The position numbers were made by a program, and so were the translations under genes. This document shows, in pieces, positions 1 through 7,306 of a DNA stretch of 20,215 bases. The notes beneath the pieces are model-generated. The model did no database searches. It was not told the DNA's origin and saw only the letters and a program-made list of their open reading frames with translations. This DNA comes from Fibrobacter sp. GTDB taxonomy: Bacteria > Fibrobacterota > Fibrobacteria > Fibrobacterales > Fibrobacteraceae. Within the stretch, counting starts at the first letter, position 1. Every line of letters starts with the position of its first letter. The stretch spans positions 1 to 20,215 of the forward strand of contig JABUUR010000156.1 in the NCBI GenBank assembly GCA_021443065.1, in the 5' to 3' direction.

Positions 1-46
1 CATTTCTTAGCGCTTTAGCGCTTAGAAAGACTTGTCCACGTAGTGG

Positions 47-195
47 ATGACAAGACGCAGGGGGAGATCCCGGGTCAAGCCCGGGATGACAAGACGCAAA
101 CGGAGATCCCGGGGCAAGCCCGGGATGACAAGACGCAGGGGGAGATCCCGGGGCAAGCCCGGGATGACAGCGGAAGGAGCCCGGGATGACAGAGG
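47..195. repeat. 39-bp tandem array of palindromic repeats, with no gene in bases 1-229
   Basis: ATGACAAGACGCA begins at 47, 86 and 125 and ATGACAG at 164, so three units repeat at exactly 39 bp. A decayed partial unit ending in CCCGGGATGACAG follows to about 195. Each unit carries an inverted repeat, ATCCCGGG then (T/G)CAAG then CCCGGGAT. The 25 bases at 66-90 recur exactly, in reverse complement, at 20153-20177. The stretch before the array (31-52) has a smaller inverted repeat, TCCAC/GTGGA. Reading frames through the array give repetitive Arg/Pro/Gly-rich peptides typical of translated intergenic repeats, not real proteins. The array lies just downstream of the NUDIX gene and could fold in its 3' transcript. 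Confidence 0.9.
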
Positions 196-229
196 GTGGG
201 CGAGCAAGAAGGTCAGCCTCCTTGCATCA

Positions 230-946
230 TTATCTCCCCTGCGATTTCAGCCAGCGTTCGTACATGAACAAGGCCACCAGGTTCTTTCCATCCACGAACT
301 TGCGGGCAGCCTCCTCGTAGGGCAGAACCTCGGTCCTGATCCATTCGATTTCGTCGGTGTACTGCTGGTCCTTGCCGTCCATGGCATCCAGTTCCTCCCG
401 GGTCACCTCCCGCTCGATTGCATACAAACGAATACGTTCATCCAAAAGGCCGCAACTGCCGGCAAAGCCCACAGAAGAACCGCGGTACCAGAAATCCGTC
501 AAGTCGATGAGTTCCGAATCGTTAGCCTTGATCTGGGCTTCTTCTTCCAGTTCTGCAAGGGCGACCTTGCGATAATCGCCGCTCCAGTCCAGAATGCCCG
601 CGGGAATTTCCAGCGAAGCCTGTTCAGAAATAGCCAGACGGGGCTGACGCACCAGCAAAAGGTAGGGTTTGCCTTCGCACCGCAATACCACCAGTACACC
701 CACCGCATGGCCCCGCACAAGGACAATCCCATGCACCGGGCGACCGTCGGGCAACGTGGCCGTGGCCTCCAGTTTAATGAACAAGGGCTGCCGGCCCTTC
801 AGCAAAAAATCCGCCGACGAAAAATGCACCTTCTTGACAATGAATTTTTCCTGGGACTTTTCCAGCCACTCCTTGTAGATTCTGGAGTTCAAGAGAATGG
901 TTTTGTCCTCTTCGGCAATTTCTGCGGCAAAAGAATACTCGATCAT
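230..946 (-). CDS. NUDIX hydrolase, ADP-sugar pyrophosphatase-like
   Basis: This is a 238-residue soluble protein. The NUDIX box runs from G117 to I139: the core Glu residues that bind metal are present in AELEEEAQI (E132, E135, E136), preceded by the PAGILD segment typical of sugar-nucleotide pyrophosphatases. Three box positions differ from the consensus GX5EX7REUXEEXGU: the first Glu is Gly, Arg is Ala and the late Gly is Gln. The layout (PAGILD, then LTDF, then an F/S-rich G..G segment, then a C-terminal 'ALFMYERW') resembles the NUDT14/plant NUDX14 group, which splits ADP- or UDP-sugars into sugar-1-phosphate and nucleoside monophosphate. The substrate is inferred. The ATG lies 4 bases after the stop of the upstream lipoprotein gene, so the two are probably co-transcribed. 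A role in glycogen or ADP-ribose turnover is possible but not shown. Confidence 0.85.
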   Translation of the reverse strand: MIEYSFAAEIAEEDKTILLNSRIYKEWLEKSQEKFIVKKVHFSSADFLLKGRQPLFIKLEATATLPDGRPVHGIVLVRGHAVGVLVVLRCEGKPYLLLVRQPRLAISEQASLEIPAGILDWSGDYRKVALAELEEEAQIKANDSELIDLTDFWYRGSSVGFAGSCGLLDERIRLYAIEREVTREELDAMDGKDQQYTDEIEWIRTEVLPYEEAARKFVDGKNLVALFMYERWLKSQGR

Positions 947-950
947 GTTC

Positions 951-2066
951 CTAGTCCTTGGAAATCAGGGTGTCGGGGGCGACCTGGGCGTTTTCCCAGG
1001 CATCCAGCAGTTTGTCCACCACCTTGACAGAATCACTGTCCGTCACGATCTTTCCGAGCATGCTGTAGAACATCATGTCCTTCGTGGATGCCGGCCCGCA
1101 AAAAATATCATCTTCGTCGGGCACGAACATCCGGCGAATGAACTTCGCCGTAGAACCCGCGTCTACGGATACCGAGAAGAACCCGTCAAAGGTGGCGCAC
1201 TGGGGTATTTTTTCGACGTAATAAGTGTTGGAGTACCAGATGGTATCCGGGCGCTCCTGCAACTTCCCCAAGGCGGTGGAATCGTCTTTCCACTTGCTGT
1301 TGATGCAGTAGACCAGGTTGGTATCGGCGCAGGCGAGCCGCACCGGCACAAGATTCGTATCGGTCACGTTCCAACTTGCAGGAAAAAGCGTATCCGCCAC
1401 CACATCGTCGCACATGTCCACCCGATTGGTACAACTGGATTTCATGGTACGCCAATACAGTTTACGAGGGACCAGGGAATCCAGCACGGCCAATACGGAA
1501 GCCGTAGGCTTCTTGTTCCTTGTTTCCTTCGTTCTCAAAGGGTAGTTCCTGGGGTTTGCAAAGGAGGAATCCATGTACACAAGGAATGTGTCAATCTCGA
1601 AAAAGCCGTGACGCACCCTGATGGTGTCCTTGGTGGAATCCCGGTCGTCGCGAACATTGATTTGTCCGATTCCGGAAAGAAGTTCCTTGTCCAAAACAAG
1701 TTTGAGCACCGTGTCGGGCCTGCTGAAGGGTGAGGGGCATTCCTCCTCCGTGGCCCTTATCTTGATGGTCGGAGATATCCAGAGAATGGAATCCTGTTTT
1801 TCGTAATCCATGTCGATGGACTGCAGAGCGCAATTGGAAAAGGACCAGATGCCCGAAAGGTTTACATACAAGGTATCGGTCGCCAGATGGATGGCCTTGT
1901 TGGAATCCAAGGAAGCCCACTGGAAAAAGCCGTCCCTTTCAAATTTCAAGTTGCTGCTGGAAGGCTTCATGGGGCCATCGGAACTGTACTCGCACCCCGC
2001 AAGACAAAGGAGCAAAATACAAAGGCCCTGCGCCCAGAACAATCTTGATTTTAAAAAGCCGAACAT
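951..2066 (-). CDS. Cys-rich lipoprotein of unknown function
   Basis: A 371-residue exported lipoprotein. I chose the ATG at 2066 because it gives a standard type II signal peptide: Lys/Arg, a hydrophobic core (LCILLLCLAGC) and lipobox LAGC with lipidated Cys25. The reading frame is open further upstream, but that extension is not signal-like and runs through a repeat-bearing intergenic region. The mature part has about eight further cysteines spread along its length, which suggests disulfides in the periplasm or on the surface. It also has many D(S/T)(I/L/V) tripeptides. I recognise no domain. The gene ends 4 bases before the NUDIX start and is separated by 184 bp from the LytM gene upstream, so it probably has its own promoter; a near-match to TAnnTTTG (AATATTTG) lies at 2080-2087. 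Cellular role unknown. Confidence 0.82.
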   Translation of the reverse strand: MFGFLKSRLFWAQGLCILLLCLAGCEYSSDGPMKPSSSNLKFERDGFFQWASLDSNKAIHLATDTLYVNLSGIWSFSNCALQSIDMDYEKQDSILWISPTIKIRATEEECPSPFSRPDTVLKLVLDKELLSGIGQINVRDDRDSTKDTIRVRHGFFEIDTFLVYMDSSFANPRNYPLRTKETRNKKPTASVLAVLDSLVPRKLYWRTMKSSCTNRVDMCDDVVADTLFPASWNVTDTNLVPVRLACADTNLVYCINSKWKDDSTALGKLQERPDTIWYSNTYYVEKIPQCATFDGFFSVSVDAGSTAKFIRRMFVPDEDDIFCGPASTKDMMFYSMLGKIVTDSDSVKVVDKLLDAWENAQVAPDTLISKD

Positions 2067-2128
2067 GGCATAAAAACTACAAATATTTAAAGGGCCTCCA
2101 GTAAAACCCTGTGGCAAAAGGTACATTG

Positions 2129-2229
2129 TGAGGTCGGCTGTTTCACAGTCTGGAGCAGTGAGCTCAAAGCGAAGCGACCTCGCTGCACAAAGCGACAATG
2201 CAGAGTCCCGACTACCGATAACTGACAAC
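2129..2229. repeat. Intergenic repeat remnants: 15-mer, inverted repeat and heptad repeats
   Basis: The 184-bp gap (2067-2250) has no convincing gene. It holds three repeat-like items. TGAGGTCGGCTGTTT at 2129-2143 recurs in reverse complement at 8582-8596, at the end of the MATE gene. GCAGTGAG (2155-2162) can pair with CTCGCTGC (2179-2186) with one G-T mismatch. Three heptads CGACTAC, CGATAAC and TGACAAC lie back to back at 2209-2229. Together they look like decayed dispersed repeats. No transposase or terminal direct repeats are visible. Confidence 0.6.
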
Positions 2230-2250
2230 CAGGTATTATCTCATTCCTAA

Positions 2251-3171
2251 CTAAAATCCCAGGGACTTTTCAAATTCCGAGACCCTTTCCTGGGGAATCG
2301 GATGGGCCGCAGCATAAAAATCGCTCCAACGGACAAACAGTCCGTTCTGGCGAACCGTCAGGTAAAAGGCGGAACTGTCCTGGGGAGACAGGCGACCGAT
2401 GTCGGAGCCCGCCTTGATGGAATCCCCCGCCGCCAACTGCTCTTTCATAAAGCCAATGCCGGAGGTCCTGCTGGTCACATTGAAACCGTGGTCTATTTCC
2501 ACGAAGTAGCCCAAGGAATCCTTGCCTGTAGCAAGGACGATTCCCGGAAGCACAGACTGGATGGGAGCCTCGCCGATACCGCTAAAGACATCCATGGCCA
2601 ACAGGGATTCCTGGCCTTCGAAATCGAAGCCGTCGGAAATCGGAAGCGCCGAAGATTCCATGGGCAATAAAGGACAGATTCCCGGAAAACGGCAACCTGT
2701 ATCCTTGGATATCCAGACGTAACTGGAGTCCCTGCCCATAATGCGCAGATACACGTAGGGCTTTTCGTCCTCGTGGAGAATAAAGCGGGCGTTGGAGAAA
2801 TCTTCGGCAGACGCCACCCAATGCAGTTTCGAGGCCTTGGACTTTCGCAGGGAGGCTATGTAACGTAAAAAGGAATCGGGCAGATTCTGCACCTGGGTGG
2901 AATCGGTCAGGAGCCAGGAACACTGGACCAGGCCGTTCTCCAGGGCGAAGGGAGTCCCGCCATAGTTATGGCAACGATTTTCCCAATTGTCCACCACCAC
3001 GGGATCGTCGTTACCGGGCAAGGGCAGGGCATTTACGACAGCATGAACGAGGCCGGTCCAGTACACCAGGAAGGCCGCCGCAGACACCAACAGCAGACGG
3101 ATCAACGGGAACTTGTGGGTTGTATTGTTCTTTTTCCGCCTGACCTTGTATTCCTGGAACTCAACGGACAT
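2251..3171 (-). CDS. Membrane-anchored degenerate LytM (M23-fold) protein
   Basis: A 306-residue protein with a basic N-terminus, one membrane segment (about residues 22-46) and a large extracytoplasmic part. Residues about 190-290 have the shape of an M23/LytM domain: MDVFSG, then PGIVLATG, then GYFVEIDHG (227-229), then AGDSIKAGSDIG and YLTVRQNG. The zinc-binding residues are mostly gone. The His of GxHxGxD is Leu190 although Asp194 remains, and the HxH motif is A268/Y270. By analogy with EnvC and NlpD, which also lack zinc ligands, it probably binds peptidoglycan or regulates an amidase rather than cutting. Paired cysteines occur at 67/84 and 160/166. It starts 12 bases after the STAS gene, with no clear Shine-Dalgarno, and is likely co-transcribed with it. 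The fold call is from motif shape only. Confidence 0.75.
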   Translation of the reverse strand: MSVEFQEYKVRRKKNNTTHKFPLIRLLLVSAAAFLVYWTGLVHAVVNALPLPGNDDPVVVDNWENRCHNYGGTPFALENGLVQCSWLLTDSTQVQNLPDSFLRYIASLRKSKASKLHWVASAEDFSNARFILHEDEKPYVYLRIMGRDSSYVWISKDTGCRFPGICPLLPMESSALPISDGFDFEGQESLLAMDVFSGIGEAPIQSVLPGIVLATGKDSLGYFVEIDHGFNVTSRTSGIGFMKEQLAAGDSIKAGSDIGRLSPQDSSAFYLTVRQNGLFVRWSDFYAAAHPIPQERVSEFEKSLGF

Positions 3172-3183
3172 TGCGGCAAACGA

Positions 3184-3822
3184 CTAAAGGAAAAAGAATG
3201 CCCAGACTCCGCCAACAACTGCAATAAGCAGGAGAATGACGATAATGACCGTACGGGCAGAAGAAGGTTCTTCCTCGAAAGGCATGTCCAAGCCCTTCTT
3301 CTGGGATTTCTTGTCGTCCTTGGCGATGGCATTGAAACTCTTGGTAAAGCGACGATGGGAACCTGTGTGACGCTCCGAGGCCGCGGACTTGATTTCGGAA
3401 TTGATGTTCTGGGAAGCGACTGCACCGGAATCCATGTCGCCGTCGGAAAGGCCTTCGGCAGAAGAGGGTGTATGCAGCGAGAAGGACATCAGTTCTGCTT
3501 CGTAGGCGAAAACCCTGATGGTCTTGTCGAGGCCTGCCTTTTTCAAACCGTCAACAATGATCTTGTTGTTGGTAAGAACGGCGAACATGCCGCCCCGGCT
3601 AGACATCTCCTGCTGGAACATGATAAAAGCGTTGTAGGCGTCGCTGTACACGAAATCCAGCCCGGAAAGATCCACGGCAAGGAACTTTTCGTCTTGTTTT
3701 TCTGCCAAAAGATCGCGAACCTGTTGTTTAAACCGTTCGGCATCAAAGGCCCCAATAGGATTGAGGGGTGCAGACAGTAAGTCAAAATTTCCAACTTCGC
3801 GATAATTCTTCAATTGAGGCAT
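3184..3822 (-). CDS. STAS-domain protein with a C-terminal membrane anchor
   Basis: A 212-residue protein. Residues about 10-110 match the STAS (SpoIIAA/anti-sigma-factor antagonist) fold: LAVDLSGLDFVYSDAYNAF, then an amphipathic helix, then MFAVLTNNKIIVDGLKKAGL. A low-complexity, charged linker follows (about 115-188), then one hydrophobic segment at 191-212 ending the protein, so it is probably tail-anchored with STAS in the cytoplasm. In SpoIIAA the phosphorylated Ser lies in DSSG; the aligned segment here is YSDA, which puts Asp61 at that site. It may therefore be a scaffold or a constitutive antagonist rather than a phospho-switch. No kinase or sigma factor is nearby. The LytM gene follows 12 bases downstream, so a link to envelope maintenance is plausible but inferred. 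Confidence 0.78.
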   Translation of the reverse strand: MPQLKNYREVGNFDLLSAPLNPIGAFDAERFKQQVRDLLAEKQDEKFLAVDLSGLDFVYSDAYNAFIMFQQEMSSRGGMFAVLTNNKIIVDGLKKAGLDKTIRVFAYEAELMSFSLHTPSSAEGLSDGDMDSGAVASQNINSEIKSAASERHTGSHRRFTKSFNAIAKDDKKSQKKGLDMPFEEEPSSARTVIIVILLLIAVVGGVWAFFFL

Positions 3823-3826
3823 GCTG

Positions 3827-3834
3827 AAAATATA
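3827..3834 (-). promoter_or_regulatory. TATATTTT box directly upstream of the STAS start codon
   Basis: On the minus strand TATATTTT is followed by CAGC and then the ATG. This is 7 of 8 to the Bacteroidetes -7 consensus TAnnTTTG and also a good TATAAT-type box. Transcription from it would start at or next to the ATG, giving a leaderless mRNA. No Shine-Dalgarno is present. An AT-rich inverted repeat, AAAAAC/GTTTTT, lies between it and the barrel gene upstream (about 3870-3885). Confidence 0.5.
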
Positions 3835-3892
3835 GCCTATTTATTCCCCGAAAGAGACGTTCGTCACGTAAAAACGCCTGTTTTTGGTTGTT

Positions 3893-5188
3893 TTACTCCA
3901 AAATTTCGTCTTCCGTTTCCAAAACCACACCCGAGGCGGGGGCATCGCCAGGCTTTTCCGCCGGTAGAACACCTCCATCGCCGGCAGTTTCCACAGGCGT
4001 TTCGTTAGAACCGGGCTGGGCGTTTTCTTCTACGACTTCAGGAATCTCCGCCGGGTTTTCTGCCGAAGTATCTTCTTCCGGCTCCTCGGACTCTTCCATC
4101 AAGAGCGACGACTTGCGGACCGTAACCGCAGCCTCCGGCGTGCCAGGACGAGGCTTCTTGGAGAACAAGTAGGGGCTGAAACTTACACTGATGCGATGCA
4201 CCGGCGACAAGACGGGGTGGGACTCGAAGCCGTAGTCTATCTTCACGAACTTGGCGATGACAAGACCCGCCCCTGCGGTTACACTTTGGAACGTGGTAAA
4301 ACTGCTTAAACCCACCCGGAGGGACAAGCCAAAATCAAAGGCCAGTTCCACGCCGCCGCGACCGCCCGAAAGCCAGTCCAAGGGACTTTCCCAGATGCGG
4401 CCACCCCGGTCGTCGTCACCGAAGCCCATTTCCCTGGATTCCCGGTGGAACAATCCGGCACTCTGCCAGTACATTCCCAGTTTTCCGTAAAGGTAAGGGA
4501 TGGTAATGCCATAACTTGCCGCCAGGTAGACCTCCGGAGAAGCGTATTCGAACTCCCCGGAACCCCAGACCGTGGCAGAAGATGTCCAGCCCTTCAGCAG
4601 GCCCGCCACGTAAAGTTGGTCGAATACACGGTAACGGATGCCCACGTCACTGCGAAATCCGAAGCCCGACTGGTCCAGGTCCCGGTACAAGCAGTGGAAA
4701 GACACGCCCAGGTCGAAACGTTCAAAAAGTTTCCGTCCGTAGGAAATGGAGAACATCCAGTCGGACATGGACATGGTGTTGTAAAGAAAGCCCTCGGGGA
4801 GAGGTTCGCCGTCCTTGATGTAGGGAATGTCGTCGGCCCCGAATCGGGCAAAGGAAATGCCCACGCCTTGGCCACTACCCAGGGGGATTACCGCGGAGGC
4901 GAAGTCGAACTTGGTATTCTCGTAATACTCTGTATGGGAAAGGGACGCCCAGGCGTAGTTCACGTTGGCCAGTTGGTATGGATTTACGGTAAGCCCCAGA
5001 TAATCCCCGTCTACCGCCATGGTCGCAGATCCCAGCGCCGCAGAACGGGCCCCGGGGTTTATTTCCAGGGAAGAATTCGCCCCCACCACGCGGTCCGCAC
5101 CTAAAGAAGCACTGGAAAGCAGGAACAAAAGGACCAGGCAAAAAAGCCCGCCCCTTTCGAAAGAGAAATAATTTCCTGCACCTGTCAT
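3893..5188 (-). CDS. PorV/UPF0164-like outer-membrane beta-barrel with acidic tail
   Basis: A 431-residue exported protein. The ATG at 5188 gives a signal peptide with a hydrophobic core (GLFCLVLLFLLSSASLGA, cleavage near residue 31). Upstream in-frame codons would run into the divergent xerC gene and are rejected. The mature N-terminus has the segment GARSAALGSATMAVDGD followed by 'LTVNPYQLA', which resembles the GARAxGMGgAfvAvadD...NPAGL signature of the PorV/UPF0164 family. Alternating polar/aromatic strands continue to about 342, ending in ISVSFSPYLF, a plausible barrel-assembly signal. An 89-residue tail rich in Glu, Pro and Ala follows, which is unusual because this signal is normally C-terminal. 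The protein probably sits in the outer membrane; PorV relatives help type IX secretion or transport, but no T9SS gene is visible here. Confidence 0.8.
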   Translation of the reverse strand: MTGAGNYFSFERGGLFCLVLLFLLSSASLGADRVVGANSSLEINPGARSAALGSATMAVDGDYLGLTVNPYQLANVNYAWASLSHTEYYENTKFDFASAVIPLGSGQGVGISFARFGADDIPYIKDGEPLPEGFLYNTMSMSDWMFSISYGRKLFERFDLGVSFHCLYRDLDQSGFGFRSDVGIRYRVFDQLYVAGLLKGWTSSATVWGSGEFEYASPEVYLAASYGITIPYLYGKLGMYWQSAGLFHRESREMGFGDDDRGGRIWESPLDWLSGGRGGVELAFDFGLSLRVGLSSFTTFQSVTAGAGLVIAKFVKIDYGFESHPVLSPVHRISVSFSPYLFSKKPRPGTPEAAVTVRKSSLLMEESEEPEEDTSAENPAEIPEVVEENAQPGSNETPVETAGDGGVLPAEKPGDAPASGVVLETEDEILE

Positions 5189-5198
5189 AACTTGGCAA

Positions 5199-5217
5199 CT
5201 AAGATAGATTATTTTTG
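5199..5217. promoter_or_regulatory. Overlapping divergent promoter boxes for xerC and the barrel gene
   Basis: The 57-bp gap between the two start codons holds TATTTTTG on the plus strand (5210-5217, exact TAnnTTTG), pointing to xerC, and TATCTTAG on the minus strand (5199-5206, 7 of 8), pointing to the barrel gene. They sit 3 bases apart, so polymerase bound at one should interfere with the other. xerC also has AAGGA about 10 bases before its ATG. No -33 element is obvious. Confidence 0.45.
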
Positions 5218-5245
5218 TAATGCCTATTCCAAGGAATATACATAA

Positions 5246-6139
5246 ATGGACCTTTCTGAACAAACCAAGCATTTTTTGACATACCTTGAGGTACAGCGGC
5301 ACTTTTCGCCCCGTACCATAGATACCTACAGGAAGTCCCTTGAGAAGTTCCTTTCGCACCTGCAGCAAAGTCCCACCCTCGAAGATTTTTGCGAGGCGAA
5401 CGTCAAAAGTTTTGTGTGGGACATGAAGATAAAACAAGGGCTGTCGCCTGCAAGCATTTGCGAACACTTGGCAGCCCTCAAGAGTTTCGGGAAATACCTG
5501 GTGCGGTCCAAGATCGTTTCTACAAATCCTGCCGGAAACGTACCTATGCCCAAGCGTCCCAAGCGCCTGGTTTCTTTCATGAGCCAGAAGGACCTTGCCG
5601 AAGAAAAATTCCCTGAACTGGAAAACCCCACGCTGCCCCAGTTGCGGGCGAGGCTTCTGCTTGAACTTATCTACGGGTCCGGCTTGCGTATCTCGGAATG
5701 TCAAGGGCTCCGCTGGAATCAAATACAGGAAAAGGAGCACCTGGTACGGGTCATAGGCAAGGGCAACAAGGAACGCATCGTGCCAGTGACAGAAGCCCTG
5801 CTAAGCCGCATCGAGGAGTTCAGGCAAAGGCAATCGGAAGCAGGCCACCTGCCCACCCCCACCGGTTACGTGTTTCTCAGCGAAGACGGCAAGCCCTTTG
5901 GAATAAGGACACTGCGCAACGACATCCACGACCTGCTCAGGTCCATCGGCTGGGAGGGCAAGGCAAGCCCCCACGTGCTGCGCCACAGTTTTGCAACACA
6001 CCTGCTGGAGAACGGCGCCGAAATCATGAGCGTCAAGGAAATGCTCGGGCACGAAAGCATTTCGACGACCCAGGTTTACACCCACATCAGCGCAGAGCGC
6101 CTCCGGGAAGCATTCAAGAAGACCCACCCCAGAGCCTAG
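5246..6139 (+). CDS. xerC: XerC/XerD-type tyrosine recombinase
   Basis: A 297-residue site-specific recombinase, the usual Xer length. The N-terminal SAM-like core-binding domain covers about 1-100 (YLEVQRHFSPRTIDTYRKSL is typical). The catalytic domain has every active-site residue: Arg148 in GSGLRISE, Lys172 in GKGNKER, His243 and Arg246 in HVLRHSFATHLL, His269 in LGHESI, and Tyr278 in VYTH. Xer recombinases cut and rejoin DNA at dif to resolve chromosome dimers at division. XerC and XerD are hard to tell apart by eye, so the letter is a best guess. The gene stands alone, convergent with a beta-barrel gene 31 bases away. No phage or integron features lie around it, so a housekeeping role is more likely than an integrase. 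Confidence 0.93.
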   Translation: MDLSEQTKHFLTYLEVQRHFSPRTIDTYRKSLEKFLSHLQQSPTLEDFCEANVKSFVWDMKIKQGLSPASICEHLAALKSFGKYLVRSKIVSTNPAGNVPMPKRPKRLVSFMSQKDLAEEKFPELENPTLPQLRARLLLELIYGSGLRISECQGLRWNQIQEKEHLVRVIGKGNKERIVPVTEALLSRIEEFRQRQSEAGHLPTPTGYVFLSEDGKPFGIRTLRNDIHDLLRSIGWEGKASPHVLRHSFATHLLENGAEIMSVKEMLGHESISTTQVYTHISAERLREAFKKTHPRA

Positions 6140-6170
6140 GACTCTGCCGCGAAAAGCCGCATTTCGGGGC

Positions 6171-7298
6171 TTAGAAAAAACTGCCCTTGACACCCACGGC
6201 GATTGTCCACTGCTGACCAATATCGCTCCAGTCGGGAGCATTCCATTTTTTCATGGGCGTTTCGTCGTACTCGTCCTGGGAATTCGCACCGCCGGCCTTG
6301 TCGTGGATAGGAATGGACAGAGCCAGGAAAACGGGGAAATCCGCATTGGAAAATTCGATGCCGTAAGCGATGGCCGCGGCCCAGGCCTGATGGTCGGGGT
6401 CGGGTCGAGGGTCGTAGGTGCCCGCCGTTTCGGACGAAATCCAGGCCACCCCAAGAGGAACCGAGAAGTTAAGCCCGACGGATTGCACAATGCCTGCGCG
6501 CCCGCGATAGCCGTAGGCGATGGAGCCACCCACCGTAGGCGGAGTGTAGGCGCCCAGGTCGTTTTCGCCATAAGGCTTGAAACGATAGTTGAATCGGTCG
6601 CCCTTACGTTCCATGTTCTTCCAGTAGGTGTCGTTAAACTCGTTTTCACCAGAAATCAAGTGCATGGCAAAGGGGTGGGTGTAGGTCAGGCCGTACAGCC
6701 AAATGCCCTTGTCCGTATCGCGGCTATAGTCCCAGCCCAAGGTCAGGCTGTATAATCCGGAACCCTTCTGGAAACTGCCGGGGAGGATCATCTCCGCGGC
6801 ATCGGTACCGCGCTTGATGTCGTACTGTCCCGTAGGCAGCGAAAGGCTTGCCGAAAGGGAGGCCGCACCGCCACTGCCGATGGTCTTGCTGAAGTCGATG
6901 GATATATCGCCCAGGCCGCCCGTGGAGCGGTCCGCCGGAATCTGGTTGGTGCGGTACTGCACTTCGCCCCGATGGCTCATCCAGGGAATGCTCAAGCCCA
7001 GTTTCGTGGACCAGGTGGGCTTCATGGACAAATGAGGGGTCAAGGTTACCCCGGAAAAATTCTGGCCCACCGTGTACTTGGTAAAGGCTTCCACCTCCAG
7101 GTAACCGCCGGACACGCCCTGGCCAATCCACTTGATACCGTCGCCGGCACCGCCGCCGGAGCCGCCTGCGCCGCAACCGCCGATAGATTCCCAGGGTGTG
7201 GCGACCTCCACAGGGGCCATGAAACCTGCGATAAAAGCCAAGGAACAAACCGCCGCCAAGGCAGACATGACCCAAACGTTCTTTGAAATGGTCTTCAT
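6171..7298 (-). CDS. Exported outer-membrane beta-barrel protein, transporter-like
   Basis: A 375-residue protein with a signal peptide (MKTISKNVWVMSALAAVCSL onward) followed by a Gly-rich patch at residues 40-54 holding one Cys (C42). The rest is alternating strands with aromatic ends: SISLPTG-like ASLSLPTGQYD, LYSLTLGWDYS and IAYGIEFSN. It ends in Phe (TIAVGVKGSFF), as expected for a BAM-inserted barrel. The pattern is like 'transporter' barrels related to MetA-pathway proteins, but the substrate is unknown. The ATG at 7298 has GAGG six bases upstream. A GTG at 7310 would overlap the preceding stop (GTGA) and add four Arg-rich residues, so it is less likely. It is 8 bases after the TolB-like lipoprotein gene and probably in the same operon. 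Confidence 0.78.
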   Translation of the reverse strand: MKTISKNVWVMSALAAVCSLAFIAGFMAPVEVATPWESIGGCGAGGSGGGAGDGIKWIGQGVSGGYLEVEAFTKYTVGQNFSGVTLTPHLSMKPTWSTKLGLSIPWMSHRGEVQYRTNQIPADRSTGGLGDISIDFSKTIGSGGAASLSASLSLPTGQYDIKRGTDAAEMILPGSFQKGSGLYSLTLGWDYSRDTDKGIWLYGLTYTHPFAMHLISGENEFNDTYWKNMERKGDRFNYRFKPYGENDLGAYTPPTVGGSIAYGYRGRAGIVQSVGLNFSVPLGVAWISSETAGTYDPRPDPDHQAWAAAIAYGIEFSNADFPVFLALSIPIHDKAGGANSQDEYDETPMKKWNAPDWSDIGQQWTIAVGVKGSFF

Positions 7299-7306
7299 TC
7301 TACGCC

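Noticed and set aside
47..195. CRISPR array
   Set aside because: The units are contiguous 39-bp copies with no unique spacers, and no cas gene is present.
47..1027. Long plus-strand reading frame across the repeat array and NUDIX gene
   Set aside because: It begins in tandem repeats giving Arg/Gly/Pro-rich peptide and continues antisense to a clear NUDIX gene with intact motif.
5189..5740. Extension of the barrel gene start to 5740
   Set aside because: It would overlap half of xerC on the other strand and bury the signal peptide in the middle of the protein.
5246..6139. Phage or integron integrase
   Set aside because: No att-like repeats, tRNA junction, excisionase or cassette array nearby; the length and motifs fit a housekeeping Xer protein.
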